DNA of 64,000 bases, from contig NC_029521.1 in assembly GCF_001577835.2 (NCBI RefSeq), forward strand, positions 4,221,854-4,285,853. Direction: 5' to 3'. Shown here one piece after another: positions 54,501 through 64,000 of the stretch (the stretch's first letter is position 1; each line of letters starts with the position of its first letter). The notes under the pieces were generated by a model, which was given only the letters and a program-made list of their open reading frames with translations, ran no database searches and had not been told where the DNA came from. The stretch is from Coturnix japonica. Its lineage: Eukaryota; Chordata; Aves; Galliformes; Phasianidae. The translations under genes and the position numbers were made by a program.

Positions 54501-57500
54501 CTGTTATCTCTAAAGTTTCCTATTAATATTCAACACATGGAATTTATTATCAGCATTAAATTAACGTTGTCGCCCATATGATATGAAACTGAAGAACAAC
54601 CGCAATGAAGATCACAAGATGAGATGTGACTTCTCAAAGCCCGCTTGAGCGACACTGTATTTAGCTTTCACATCACCTACAGCAATCTCCAGAAAAAGAT
54701 TTTGTGTTGCACAGGGGGTAAACAAACCTATTCATCTTAATTGCTCTCAAGTAGTCACTATATTGCAGATTAAAGTTTTAATATAAGGATTTATAATTCA
54801 GTTGTAATTTAACTTTCTTTGAATTATCATCACAGAATTGCTGACATTTCACTTATTTATAATTTCTTGTGTCCAGGATTAGGAAAAAAAAAAAAAAGAA
54901 AAAAAAAAAGTCCGTTTACTCAATACAGCACAAGGAACTACACTGACTAAAAAGCAAATGTCAGAATGACATCATTTGTTTCCAGGAAGGAACTTACAGT
55001 GCCCCTCCACTGAGGGAGGAATTGCTTCTGGATAAACATGAGCAGTCAAGACTTCATGGCAGTCAGTCTGAGAGAAAGCAAGAATGCTACACCTGTGATG
55101 TTGTAGGATAACACACCAGCTACTGCGCATCCATGGGATTTAATGAGAGAGATGAAACAGGAGTGGATTTACATGTAGAAAGGTGGCAGCCTTTCATAGG
55201 ACTGCGCTGCTAACGCATTGCGCTGCAACGCTGCGCTGTGTTAATGGAACTGTGGTTTGCCTAAAGCAACAATTTCCCCAATTACTGACATCCCACCATG
55301 CTTCTGCCATTTCATACTTTTTATCTATTTTCACCTATAAGAATTAATCATAAAACTCCAATACTGCAGCTACTAATCAGTGGAAGCAAGTGCTTATCAA
55401 TTTGCTCTGAGTTTTAAAATGGAGGTTTCCCACAGTTTATAACTTGAACCTGAAGAGAAGATGAATCTGAAAGGGAGGTAAGCATTAACGTTACTGTTTG
55501 ATTTCAGATGTACAAACAGTTCAAAGGGAAGAAGAAGGGAAGAAGAGTTCTCTGCAGAAGCAACCTCTGTCCCTGCTTGGAACTCTCCCCAGCCATACTG
55601 TTGATAGAAGGACCAGAGTTCTGTCAAGGATCACAACTGTCTGTGATTAACCAAATCTGACATCTCAAGGAGGGGTATAAGCTTATATATGGTCAACTTT
55701 TTGTCAAGTAGCATACTGTCCATAGCAACTCATAGTGCAGCAGAACAGCAGCAGCGTTCAGACTATGGGATGGAACTTCCCTGGCATGGGTTAAAGTACA
55801 AGCTGTTGGTATCATTCTTTCCCAGTCTAATATAATTATATGTATTTTATTTATTTTTCATTCAATAAAGGCTATTCAAGAAATCAGCAGGAGAACCACA
55901 GTTGCTTCAATTGCAGACAATAATAAATTAGGTTTCATAAACTCTTCAAATTAATAAGGGCTTCAAGAATGAGAGAAAGTAGGTGTTCCTCATTAGCGAA
56001 GAGCAGATTACAGTGACCCCAGCAGGCTCTTCTAAGACTGAATGGATGAAAACAAACATTTAAAGAGGAGCTTTGGTGTGATGTCCGACCTTTCTGCCTA
56101 AGGAATGCCACAAATAATTGTAGCGGAATAAAATCCTTGAAGTTTACCTTCTGAATTAATAAACATCTGCGGATCTACTGCGTGACACTGCGCACTGCAA
56201 AACTAGGCTGCATTTATCCACTGCTTCAGTAGTTGATGAGATGAGCATCACAAAGGTATCCATTAAGGATGTGAAGTAGGAGATGGATACTTAAATGCGG
56301 ATCAGTGATGTAAGAGTTGATCCACTGTGATCCACTTTGGCAAAGAAGGAAATGAAACTCACAAGTTGAACCAACCTAACGTTCATTTAAATGCCTGAAT
56401 TACTTTTACTTACCATGTGTTTCAAAGGACAAGCTAATTTAGTAAAATTCACAAATTTAATGTAAAAGTGTTACTAGATGACTGTGAGCAAAAAAGACAG
56501 TAAGTAAATTACAGGACTTTTTGCAAGTACTTGAGAAATCTTCACTTGGTGACACTAATTAGAGTGACTTTATTACGTTTTAAGAAGAGCAAGTTGTCTT
56601 AGCTGTGAAGTTCGCAGCGTGAAAGTTAAAAAGAGACGTCAATAACATGAACATGCAAAATAAAAACAACAACTCTCTGTACATGAAATCATTTACAAAA
56701 TAAAAACATTAAACATGCAGTTACAATGTAAAAAATGCAATGGAAGGCATGATGCAAGTGACACAAAGGAAAACAGCTGAGTTTAGTGACAGGTCAACAG
56801 AATACCCTTCTTCAGACTTGGGAAATGCAAATGTGAGCTAAAAGAAAGCATGCCAGCATAGCAGAGCACTGTGCCATCTCCCATGGAATACAAAGATGTA
56901 TTACTGTAACAACTCGGTCTCACTATCGCTGAGCCCACTTGCTACCGGTACTCGCTTTCTTTGAAGTCCAATATTTGACTATTATACTCCTCCCAAATAG
57001 TTCGTCTTATGTGCAAAGCAAGGAATTCCCATTACTGCTACAGGAAAATCACTCTGCTTACTGGTATGACCCACAGCGAGGGCAGCTTAATGTATAGCAG
57101 TTATCAAGCCCTCTGCCACCTTTGGCTGGACCTTCTGAACAGATGGACAGCTCTCCCCGAGGCTTTTAGGTAAACAGACTTAAGAAACAACATCATTGAT
57201 GCAGTGCTGAGAAAACAACGTGTAAAATGACACATTACAAATTTCTGAGTCAACAGGTAAGACCAAGTCTTTCAATTTCAGGATTAGGTAGGGAGTAGTA
57301 ATAGACAGCAGGGAAACAGAAAAATTCTGCATTTCTAGAGTCTGTGGCAGATACCACGTGCTGCATTAGAGTCCTTGCGCTCAAAACGTTACATGCAGAG
57401 AACACTGAACTGAAAACATTACAGTGCTGTCGACTGAGATGGAAAGCGTTTCTCAAGCTCCTCCACAACACAGCTCAAGTTGCCGTTCTGCTGGTTGCCT

Positions 57501-60500
57501 TCAGCTGCAGCCTCGGGAGTCGGCAGCTCTGGCGTTGCGACTGGTTTGAGCTTAGAAACGTGCTTGGGCAGAACATGGTTTTTGTCTATTTGGCTGTACA
57601 TGTTGGCCACAGACTTTTCAATCGCTGCTAAGTTCTGAATGTTTTTAAGAATACCTTTCAGCTCCCTACGGGGAGGCGGCTCTGGCACTGTGGCCGGTGA
57701 TGGGACAGCTGGCTGTCTGGCAGGGGATTTTGAATGCATTGCAGGGGAAAGGCGTTGGGCACTAGGAAGAGATGAAGAAGAAGGAATAGAAGCAGGGGGC
57801 AGAGTTGGAGGATGGGGTGGCAAAAGAGGAGGAGATGGAGGCGGAGGAGGCAGTAGAGGAGGAGGGGGTGGGGGAGTTTTAGGTGGGTCTGGAATGTTTT
57901 CTGTAACTTCTCCTTTGGTTTGAGGAGCTAGGAAACTTTGGCAAATGGGTTTCTTTATCCTAAAAGATGGAGGAGTTGGCTTGCGAGTTGGCGGAGGAGA
58001 AAGTTCTTCAGGACAGTCATGGTGAGTGATGATTACAGAGGGGACCGCAGAGTGCTCCGGCTCAACTACTTCACAAGGTGTTGGAGAGGACAGAGGAGAA
58101 GAGTGAAGGCAAGGAGAAGCAACCGCACTTTTGGGAGATTGCTCTAGCACATTATCTCTTTCTTGCAAACAGATGCTGTGTGTTGGTGAACGGGTGGATT
58201 TGACATCGGGAGACTTCACTTGCTTCATTTCCTGCAAAGCCTGCTGCTCAAATTGTCTCGCCTTCTCTTTTACAGTTAACGTTGGGCCACTTATTTTTTG
58301 AAATAGCGGACTGCTAATATCAGCTCCGCTGTGCCCATTTTCAGTTCCTTCATTCTCTGCTTTGAGTCTTTCCTGTTGCCATTGAATGGGGTCCATGATA
58401 ACCGGCCTGCTCAGAGAACCAGGTGCGTGTCTCTTAGTAACGTGAGCTGGTACTGTCCACGCACGGTGACTGCCTCCCAAAGAGGCATCTCTCAAGACTA
58501 ACTGCATAGGAGAAAGAGTATCTAGGGCATCGCTTCTTTTTCGCAGTAACCCAGCAGCAGCAGGACTCTGAGTGACACCTTCCACATACAATGGGTTTTG
58601 AGTAGTTAGTGGATTCTCATCAGATAAGAAAGTAATGTTACTTGAAGATTTGGGGAGGTTATTGTTCAATGATCCATTGATATTAGATTGCTTGTGAGCC
58701 TCAATAGCACGGGAAGCAAAGCTGCTTATAACTCTCTGCCGATCTCCTTCTTCTAAGACTGACTTTTTTCCCCTGCTTTGTTGGAAATGGTAGAGAAGAA
58801 AAAGACTTGAAAGAAAAGAAGATAATCACATGTAAGGAAACATGCATGGACACAGATTTTTATGAGAGAGAAAAAAATAACTTATTATATGAATCACAGC
58901 CATAACATTACTTCCAGCAAACTACAGCTATACAACAGAAAAGAAATACTAGACTACTGGGCAAGACATTTACTTTTCATATCTTCATTTGGGAGGAAGG
59001 ACTTGCAGTGGAGGAGTTATTAAAATCTTAGATTTTGGAAGTATCAAGGTCAGTATTGTACCCTGTCTGTACAGTGATGCAAATCATCAGTGCAACCTGG
59101 TATTTCTATGCAGTTGCTCTATGAGCACGTTTGTTTCCACCACTGACATGGCAGTGTCACTGTGCCATACAGCACAGAGCCAACAGAGTATATTCAAGGG
59201 AATTTTTAAGGTAAGCCTATTCTATAATAATTGCGTGTCACCCCTTTGCTATTGTATAGAAGTGTGTATGATTAAGCGGTCTGTAAGTGTGCCTGAGCTA
59301 TCTTTTAAAGAGTGCCTATAGGTCATTCACAGAATTAGAACTGTCCTCCAAGCCAACATGAGCCTGAAACCGTGGCCACAGGAGAAGTCAGAAGTGCCCC
59401 CAGGCTCAACCGAAGCTCAGAGCTGTAAGGTGTAAGCCAAAAGGAGCTGGAGCCAGTCAGCATATATATGTGCTGCACTCCTGACCATTCTTCTGAGACT
59501 GATTTTTAAAGAATTGTCAGGACAAGCATTCAGTCTTGTTTTCACAATACCTGTATTGATGCAGAGGTATCAGTATATGTATAAATTTCATCTCTGCACT
59601 GTGTTAATCCGTGTGAAAAACACCTGTAATTTGACTACATTTAATTTCCACTCCAAAAGTACAATGCCTCACTGTTTCCCAGAACCTGTCTAGCACCCTG
59701 GAGTGCCTCTTTAACCTGCCTTCCCCAAATACTTCCAATACCACAAACTTATGAGCAAGTTTTAAGATGAGCAGTATATCAATATCAGCATCCTCAGTTT
59801 GTCCGCTAGAAAAGAGTGCCCTCAGAGGCCTGCTTTAAGTAACCCGTACCTGGGGCTGAATATAAACTTATTTCCCCCTTGATGTGTGAAAAACTGAAGA
59901 CACTGGCCAGCTCCAGATAAAATGAAACCCATGTACTGCCTAACAGATGATTCCCCTTGTCAAAGTGACTCAAAATGCGTTTCCATTGCTACCATATAAA
60001 GATTAATTGTAACCAAACAGATCCCTATCTAGCATAGGGAAGTAAGAAAATGGCCTTACAAAGGACACCTACTCTGTAAGCTCTCTGGGAAATTCTAAAT
60101 GTATCTTCAGGACAGACAGTGGGGAAAATATGACAGTGTAAGTGGACACGGTGGCTGAGTGGGTGTAAAGATTACCTTACCGCCTGTGTAGAATCTGTTT
60201 GCAGCTTCACTACTTTTGCCATTAGGTAAGATGCTTTGCTGTTACTCCTTGTGTTGTTCAATGCCACAGTGAAAAACCTTCACCTTTTCTTAAGTAACTG
60301 TGGCTAAAGTATATCATGAGACTAATGATACCCACAAAAAAAGCCATTCAAAATACCACTGAAACTATTTTTTTAGGGACTCTGAGCTGTCTCAACAGAA
60401 CTGGAGTTAAAAAGCCCCACATTCACTAAGATTTGGGTCGTATTCTGTTAACCTCTGAAAAGAATGTGTAATAGAAAAGTTACAACACTTTCCATTTCTG

Positions 60501-63500
60501 CATGAATGTTGGAAGAAGAGGTTATTATTAGACCTCTTGGTCAGATTGTCCCATTAGGAAGATACCTGAGGGAGGGGCTCACTTCTCCCATTCACTGTAA
60601 ATGAACAGCACCCAGCAAAACCATGGAGAGTTATACTAGTGCATAGCACAAACTTTTCCCCAAGCTCCGCAATTCTCCAAAAATCATTCTGCCTTTGGAC
60701 AGAATATAATCATAAACTGTAGATAGCTGTTCAAGTGTACATCTGGATGAAAAATAATTGATTTCATGCTAATAATAAGCTAATTCTTCATTCTCAAACA
60801 GCGTGCTGTGAGATTGGTCAAGCATCCTCCATCTATTCACAGATGAGTGAAATAAACGATTCTGAACTTGAAGGAAGCCCTCCAGTAGAAAGCTCATGCA
60901 GGATGACATAACCTTTATGCTACTGGAACGGATTATTTCAAAAGCTTCTCAGCTCCTTCCTCGCTTCACCTGAGCCTTCTCACTTATGAGATTATCCTGA
61001 AATCACCTTCTGTTTATGTACAGGTATTTTAATCAATGAAAACATCAGCTCCCCAGAATGCTTATCTCCGTAAATTGAAAGACAAGCACACACCTTGTGA
61101 GGAATTACAAACATCAGACTAAAAGATTTTGCTTGCATCCAATTACATCTTAAGTCCATGAAGCGAGAGCAAATCTTTGTGCACGCACTCCGGACTTTAT
61201 TTATTTAAGCTGGCGTGACTGTTTGGCTTTAGAAATAATACCTTTCAAGTTCAGCAATCATATTTCACCCCTACTTCCTACGAAAGGGATGAAGAGGCAC
61301 ACAGGTATTGGAACTTCACAGTAAATGTCTTTCCTGTACTTGATCAATGGACAAATAAAAAATGAGTTTCGGACTGCAAGGTTTTATGGGAAGTAAGGAA
61401 AGGAAAACTAGCATTTCTAGTAGCTATGAATATTAAGACAATGAAATGAGCTTACTTACTGATGCCTATGTGTCCAGACAGAGGAAAACGAAAATTATGA
61501 GACAAGGCAGATTTAAAACTAATGAGCTTGGTTCCATTTCATTTGCTATAAACACCAAATTAAGAAAACAAGACACAAGGCACTGCTGCAAATGAAGGAT
61601 GACTCTGAAGACAACTGAAGGCAAGACAGATTTTACCAAAATTCAAGTAAAAAGTTAATTAAAGATACTCCCTAAGGAATAATTTCCTAGGTTATACCTA
61701 TATGTGCCTTAAAACCAAATAACTGTCAGCAATAAATAAATAAAATCATTCTTGTTTGTATTGTATTATTGACTTCTTTAAACTCCTAAGAGCGTTTACT
61801 TAATTATAAAAGATTTTTCTTAGCAGATGTTTGATCAGTTCCTCAACGTAATGGATAACAGCTGTATGCAAAGCCATCAGGAAGAAGGGATTCCAAATAC
61901 ACCATCTTACTTCAGTGCTATGAAAACTATTTCTAAGTCTCAAAATCAATGCTGCATATCTATAAATTGACACGTGTGTGTTTCAGTACTGAAACACAAG
62001 ATGATCTCTGCAGGTAAAATAACCCAGCACAATGAGGCTTGGTTGGGGCTTAGCAGAAGGCAAACAAAAAGCAGAGACAACCATTGGGACATCCAGTCCC
62101 TGCTGATTATCAGCGTTTTATCACTGCTGTTGAAACAAGCAGAACTCACTCATTAGTTTCAGCACGTGTTTAGTAAACACAAAAGAAACAGGAATTCTAT
62201 TCTCTATTTCACAGCATATTTAAGTGTACAGATGTGATCTTATTTGGTTCACAACCAGAAGTTCTCACTTTCAGATATGAGATTATTTGCTCCCTTTCTG
62301 CTCAAGCCATAACATTTCACAGAGGCAAAAGGTGTAAAGAGGGAATCCAGCATTTATGAGAAGCAGTTCTTGCTTCTAGTATAGTTTCTGTCTCCATGTA
62401 TAAAAGCTCAAGCTCAGGAAAAAAAAAACAAAAAACCAAGAAGCAAAAGCTCATTTCAAACTGAGAGACTGCTTTCAGATGACTAAGAGTTCAAGCAGCA
62501 GTTATATGCCTCGTCACACCTCCTTAACATTCAATCAAATCAATCACAGCACCTTTATCATTTCAACACTTGGAGCTAAACAAATTATGACAGAAAATAC
62601 AGAAGCTGGCAGTCTTCACTTCAACCAGTAGCTCCATCTCTCTGCCTCCAAACATTATTGCTATGCTCTTCAGTGATTTTTGTTTTTATAACATAAACAC
62701 AGATGAATAAGAGCAGTGAGGTTATCAGCAATACTCCTTTATGATAATACAAATATTAATTGGCTCTTCTCCACTGTAATATTTCCTTACTGAAAGTTAA
62801 ATTGCTGTTGGAGTCCATAAACTTAAGATTTACAGAAGCATGAAAAGGTAGGCATCTCTGCAATATCACCGTATTATGAGCATGTAATAGGTAAAAGATG
62901 CATCCACTGCACTGCCAGCGGTTCCTCTACACTGGTAGTTCCTTTGTATTTCAGTTTCAAATGGTTTCGATGTTAAAACAAAATAGCAAGAAAATAAAAA
63001 TAAAAAGCTTTACCAAATAGGATATTTTATACTACAGCAAATGGGGTTTTTTGGAGCAGCAATTTTACTTGATGTGCTTACTCGGCACCATTGGAAAAGG
63101 TTGGCATGGGTTTCTATGAAGAAGCCATCCAGGCTCACCCTGACAGCAATGGCAGCTGCTCTCAAAAAAAACCCACGCCTGGTTATGCTTCACTTCTTGC
63201 CAAATTAATACCTGTTAGAAATTCCCCTGTGTGCTAAGAGAAATCCCTATTAGCAGGTTTATTTTTTTCCCTCAATCTCCTTACTGAGTCCTTCTATTCA
63301 TTTTACCAGATGTGTGAGAACCCCAAGCAGCTGGAAAAGCATCCCTTCACAAAGGAAAGATTCCTCCAAGCAATATGTCTGTGAAGTGAATCATGGCTTC
63401 GGTCATTACCATGTTGATGTATGGCAAGGAGTACTTACATGGTGCTGTCACCAAGCTCTTCATAGAGGTTATTGGCAGCAGTGCTTGCTGGTTTGCCTGC

Positions 63501-64000
63501 TGGTAGGGCCATCTGGATTCTTGCAGTCTTAGCACACTCAGCCTGTCGCCTTTGGTAAGCCGGGTAGGGGTGGAGAAACAGACTCATTAGAAGCACTCTG
63601 AAACCTAACAGAAGCTGAGAATTTTTCTAGATATATCTAGAAAAAGAAGCCCATGCTTTCTCATTTGCACTCCAGTCTGATGTGCACTTACTTGTTTGAG
63701 GAATACTACACAGGGAAACCCTTTTTTTGTCCTCAGTGGGAAACAGGTTATATCGTGGATGACAGTATTATTTACTGTGTTAGCATGCATTAATAAAACA
63801 CGGTGCGTAGCCTCACAAATAGCCCTGAAACACCCTACCACACGTGATGGTCAGGACAAAACCGGAGTGAAGGAAGCGAGTTGCACTGAATTCAAGACAC
63901 CTTTCTCAAAAACTAAGATTGGCAAGCTGTCAGCATTCCTATTCAAACTATTAGACACAAAGCAGGAAATAAATACTTACTCTTTGAATCTGTTTTGTTA
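44985..64000 (-). CDS. PCDH15: PCDH15, protocadherin-15, 3' part with alternative cytoplasmic ends (partial)
   Basis: This is the cytoplasmic end of the tip-link cadherin. The ectodomain and membrane exons lie beyond the right edge. Exons in transcript order are a partial exon at 64000-63981, the shared exon 63542-63439, then either CD1 (58772-57419) or the series 53536-53515, 52466-52428, 51511-51431, 51257-51184 and 50572-50440. The series leads to CD2-like 49663-48098 or CD3-like 45536-44985. Phases fit at every joint. Protein text such as 'AGKPASTAANNLYEELGDST', 'LLRPSLLRPE' and 'MESGIDPGQEYYGQDYYS' matches PCDH15. The protein forms the lower half of hair-cell tip links with CDH23 above and the mechanotransduction channel (TMC, LHFPL5) below. 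The alternative tails decide PDZ and transport partners. Confidence 0.9.
45537..48097 (-). other. PCDH15 intron / CD2-like 3' UTR
   Basis: AT-rich sequence without coding signal or recognised repeat. When the CD2-like exon is used, its 3' UTR should lie in the upper part. No minus-strand AATAAA was seen close to its stop. Confidence 0.4.
48098..49663 (-). CDS. PCDH15: PCDH15 CD2-like terminal exon (Ser/Asp/Glu-rich tail)
   Basis: The 1,566-nt exon codes 521 residues from GMIQSRGPSSRG to the C-terminus DSTSF, a plausible PDZ ligand. The first 150 residues are basic and ordered-looking ('MRKLNHVLKRISVSRKFQEP'). The rest is a long low-complexity acidic and serine-rich region with lysine runs ('EKKKKRRRKYSS'), resembling nuclear or CK2-target tails. 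The CD2 name is by exon order only, and I could not confirm it by sequence. Confidence 0.8.
   Translation of the reverse strand, partial: GMIQSRGPSSRGISQRAGAQIEVRPLDGGMDLRHGSGRAYRTSQGRRKLKAVMHLSRVAVSAHKPVGRRESARSPWKKAKIFPMILQKVKGGRKDSSYAKLMSARQADGEKSMIIRGSYFQKSTDDRPSMRKLNHVLKRISVSRKFQEPTSKDAMRSEGEEEEERDEAKSGVSISITAESEHEESDYEKKKKRRRKYSSDESSAKSSSSGSESEDKDYLTVTLDQDEATESTVDSDEESEHDIEDSDDGSGSSSSSESEEDSSEEDGDEEESDSDEDDSLSQSSSTQSSFSKSGTSDSSSRRSTGRSSTKSRGSSSRGRTRRSSQKSFSSNASGTSYRKTSGSSYKSKTSSASLEIEDTIEEVSEEDEQADTEQVSASPDKTADNTKNKTVSRTSANAKSAKNAAKEEDKRRKSGVNSGDNEDESAEEVDADNSGSDKEKAIGKNGSKRKNSKGTGGIKNTASATSGKTATSPDTETQSSDTNVKRKKIKKRSQEQSQSQSDDNLDTAVTESETAGDSTSF
50440..50572 (-). CDS. PCDH15: PCDH15 133-nt exon
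   Basis: It codes 'YELPQYGSRRRLLSPSGMYD', 'EYGEVMVENDGGYYYSPHGP' and TAEE. Tyrosines within short acidic settings suggest phosphorylation sites, but that is inference. It ends in phase 0, so either following terminal exon joins in frame. Confidence 0.87.
51184..51257 (-). CDS. PCDH15: PCDH15 74-nt exon
   Basis: It codes ELSMESGIDPGQEYYGQDYY and SYEHG, a tyrosine-rich stretch strongly conserved in the family. It ends in phase 2 with a GTATAT donor. Confidence 0.85.
51431..51511 (-). CDS. PCDH15: PCDH15 candidate 81-nt cassette exon
   Basis: It codes 27 residues starting GGSRNDSSLALNS, with TTTCAG and GTGAGT borders and phase 0 at both ends. I do not recall a human counterpart. In the human protein as remembered, LLRPE runs straight into ELSMESG. 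This may therefore be an optional or bird-specific exon. Confidence 0.5.
52040..52245 (-). mobile_element. CR1 LINE fragment in a PCDH15 intron
   Basis: The plus strand reads 'cacacagtacttgaggggca', later 'tacaagccaggatgccactg' and 'ggcacactgctggctcata', the mirror of the CR1 region upstream of its C-terminus. There is no tail. Confidence 0.75.
52428..52466 (-). CDS. PCDH15: PCDH15 39-nt exon
   Basis: It codes QQQLLRPSLLRPE between a TTTTACAG acceptor and a GAG/GTACTG donor, phase 0 at both ends, so it can be skipped without frame change. The wording matches mammalian PCDH15. Confidence 0.8.
53060..53160 (+). mobile_element. CR1 LINE 3' tail (plus strand)
   Basis: It ends 'gattctatgattctatgatt', the classic CR1 terminal repeat, preceded by 'gatcctggaggtcttttcca'. 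It is severely 5'-truncated and lies antisense to PCDH15. Confidence 0.85.
53515..53536 (-). CDS. PCDH15: PCDH15 22-nt microexon
   Basis: Only 22 bases lie between a CAAG acceptor and a GAG/GTAAGG donor. One base completes the codon left by the shared exon, then seven codons read RGYAQQE, ending in phase 0. It opens the path that bypasses CD1. Exons this small usually need enhancer help, and in neural and sensory tissue they are often under tissue-specific splicing control. Confidence 0.75.
53537..57418 (-). other. PCDH15 CD1 3' UTR and intron
   Basis: No exon or repeat was recognised apart from an A-rich run (about 54,880-54,912). The upper part should be 3' UTR when CD1 is used. A minus-strand AATAAA lies near 56,570. 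Confidence 0.4.
57419..58772 (-). CDS. PCDH15: PCDH15 CD1-type terminal exon (proline-rich tail)
   Basis: The single large exon codes about 450 residues from 'GKKSVLEEGDRQRVISSFAS' to the C-terminus FPSQSTAL. S-T-x-L is a class I PDZ ligand, as in the CD1 isoform that binds harmonin-type PDZ proteins. The middle has a long proline tract (plus positions about 57,790-57,890) preceded by 'RKPTPPSFRIKKP', and near the end comes 'RRELKGILKNIQNLAAIEKS'. The coding start is the AG acceptor at 58,773, upstream of the first in-frame TTG at 58,669. Confidence 0.92.
58773..63438 (-). other. PCDH15 intron before CD1
   Basis: This is AT-rich intronic sequence of about 4.7 kb. I found no phase-compatible exon, no CR1 copy and no RNA gene. 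Confidence 0.45.
63439..63542 (-). CDS. PCDH15: PCDH15 shared cytoplasmic exon
   Basis: It encodes 'AECAKTARIQMALPAGKP', then 'ASTAANNLYEELGDST'. The GTAAGTAC donor leaves two bases (AT), which join in frame with both the CD1 exon and the 22-nt exon. An alternative acceptor 7 bases upstream (after CAAAG, exon start 63,549) is possible. I preferred the CAG because the phase with the edge exon then works. Confidence 0.8.
63981..64000 (-). CDS. PCDH15: PCDH15 exon cut by the window edge
   Basis: A strong donor (AAAGA followed by GTAAGTATT) ends an exon of which 20 bases are visible. A phase-0 reading gives TKQIQR and joins the next exon in frame if the latter's CAG acceptor is used. It is too short to be certain. 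Confidence 0.45.

Noticed and set aside
57639-58147. Glycine- and arginine-rich plus-strand frames
   Set aside because: They are the antisense shadow of the PCDH15 proline tract.

Overview
This window is vertebrate nuclear DNA, almost certainly from a galliform bird close to chicken. Three things point there: split genes with avian-like protein sequences, many CR1 LINE tails, and an alpharetrovirus-related fossil with a tRNA-Trp type primer-binding site. There are no bacterial features. All calls come from reading translations, splice phases and motifs by eye, and family names rest on remembered protein families.

Layout. (1) 1-9,250: no coding exon found. A CpG island at 3.8-4.35 kb carries a good minus-strand splice donor and looks like the promoter and first exon of a gene leaving the left edge. 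CR1 fragments lie at 4.5 and 6.2-6.6 kb. (2) 9,651-16,585, minus: ECD (ecdysoneless homologue), complete in 13 coding exons, 640 aa. (3) 16,707-27,239, plus: FAM149B1, complete in 14 coding exons, 584 aa, with a probable extra 54-nt cassette exon. The two start codons lie 121 bp apart inside one CpG island, so a shared two-way promoter is likely. (4) 27.2-33.3 kb: mostly intergenic, with a second CpG island at 31.55-31.92 kb and a possible minus-strand spliced transcript. (5) 33.3-42.5 kb: a graveyard of repeats. It holds a short solo LTR, a tRNA-headed SINE with a CR1-like tail, a tandem repeat of about 0.7 kb split by another LTR, an alpharetrovirus-related fossil, and a class I (gammaretrovirus-like) fossil into whose env region the alpharetroviral one appears to have inserted. 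(6) 44,985-64,000, minus: the 3' end of PCDH15 (protocadherin-15), with a shared cytoplasmic exon, three alternative terminal exons (CD1-, CD2- and CD3-like) and five small exons between them, all phase-compatible.

The genes do not form a pathway. ECD is a cell-cycle, splicing and co-chaperone factor, FAM149B1 a ciliary protein, and PCDH15 the lower half of the hair-cell tip link. The closeness of FAM149B1 and PCDH15 is notable because they lie far apart on human chromosome 10.
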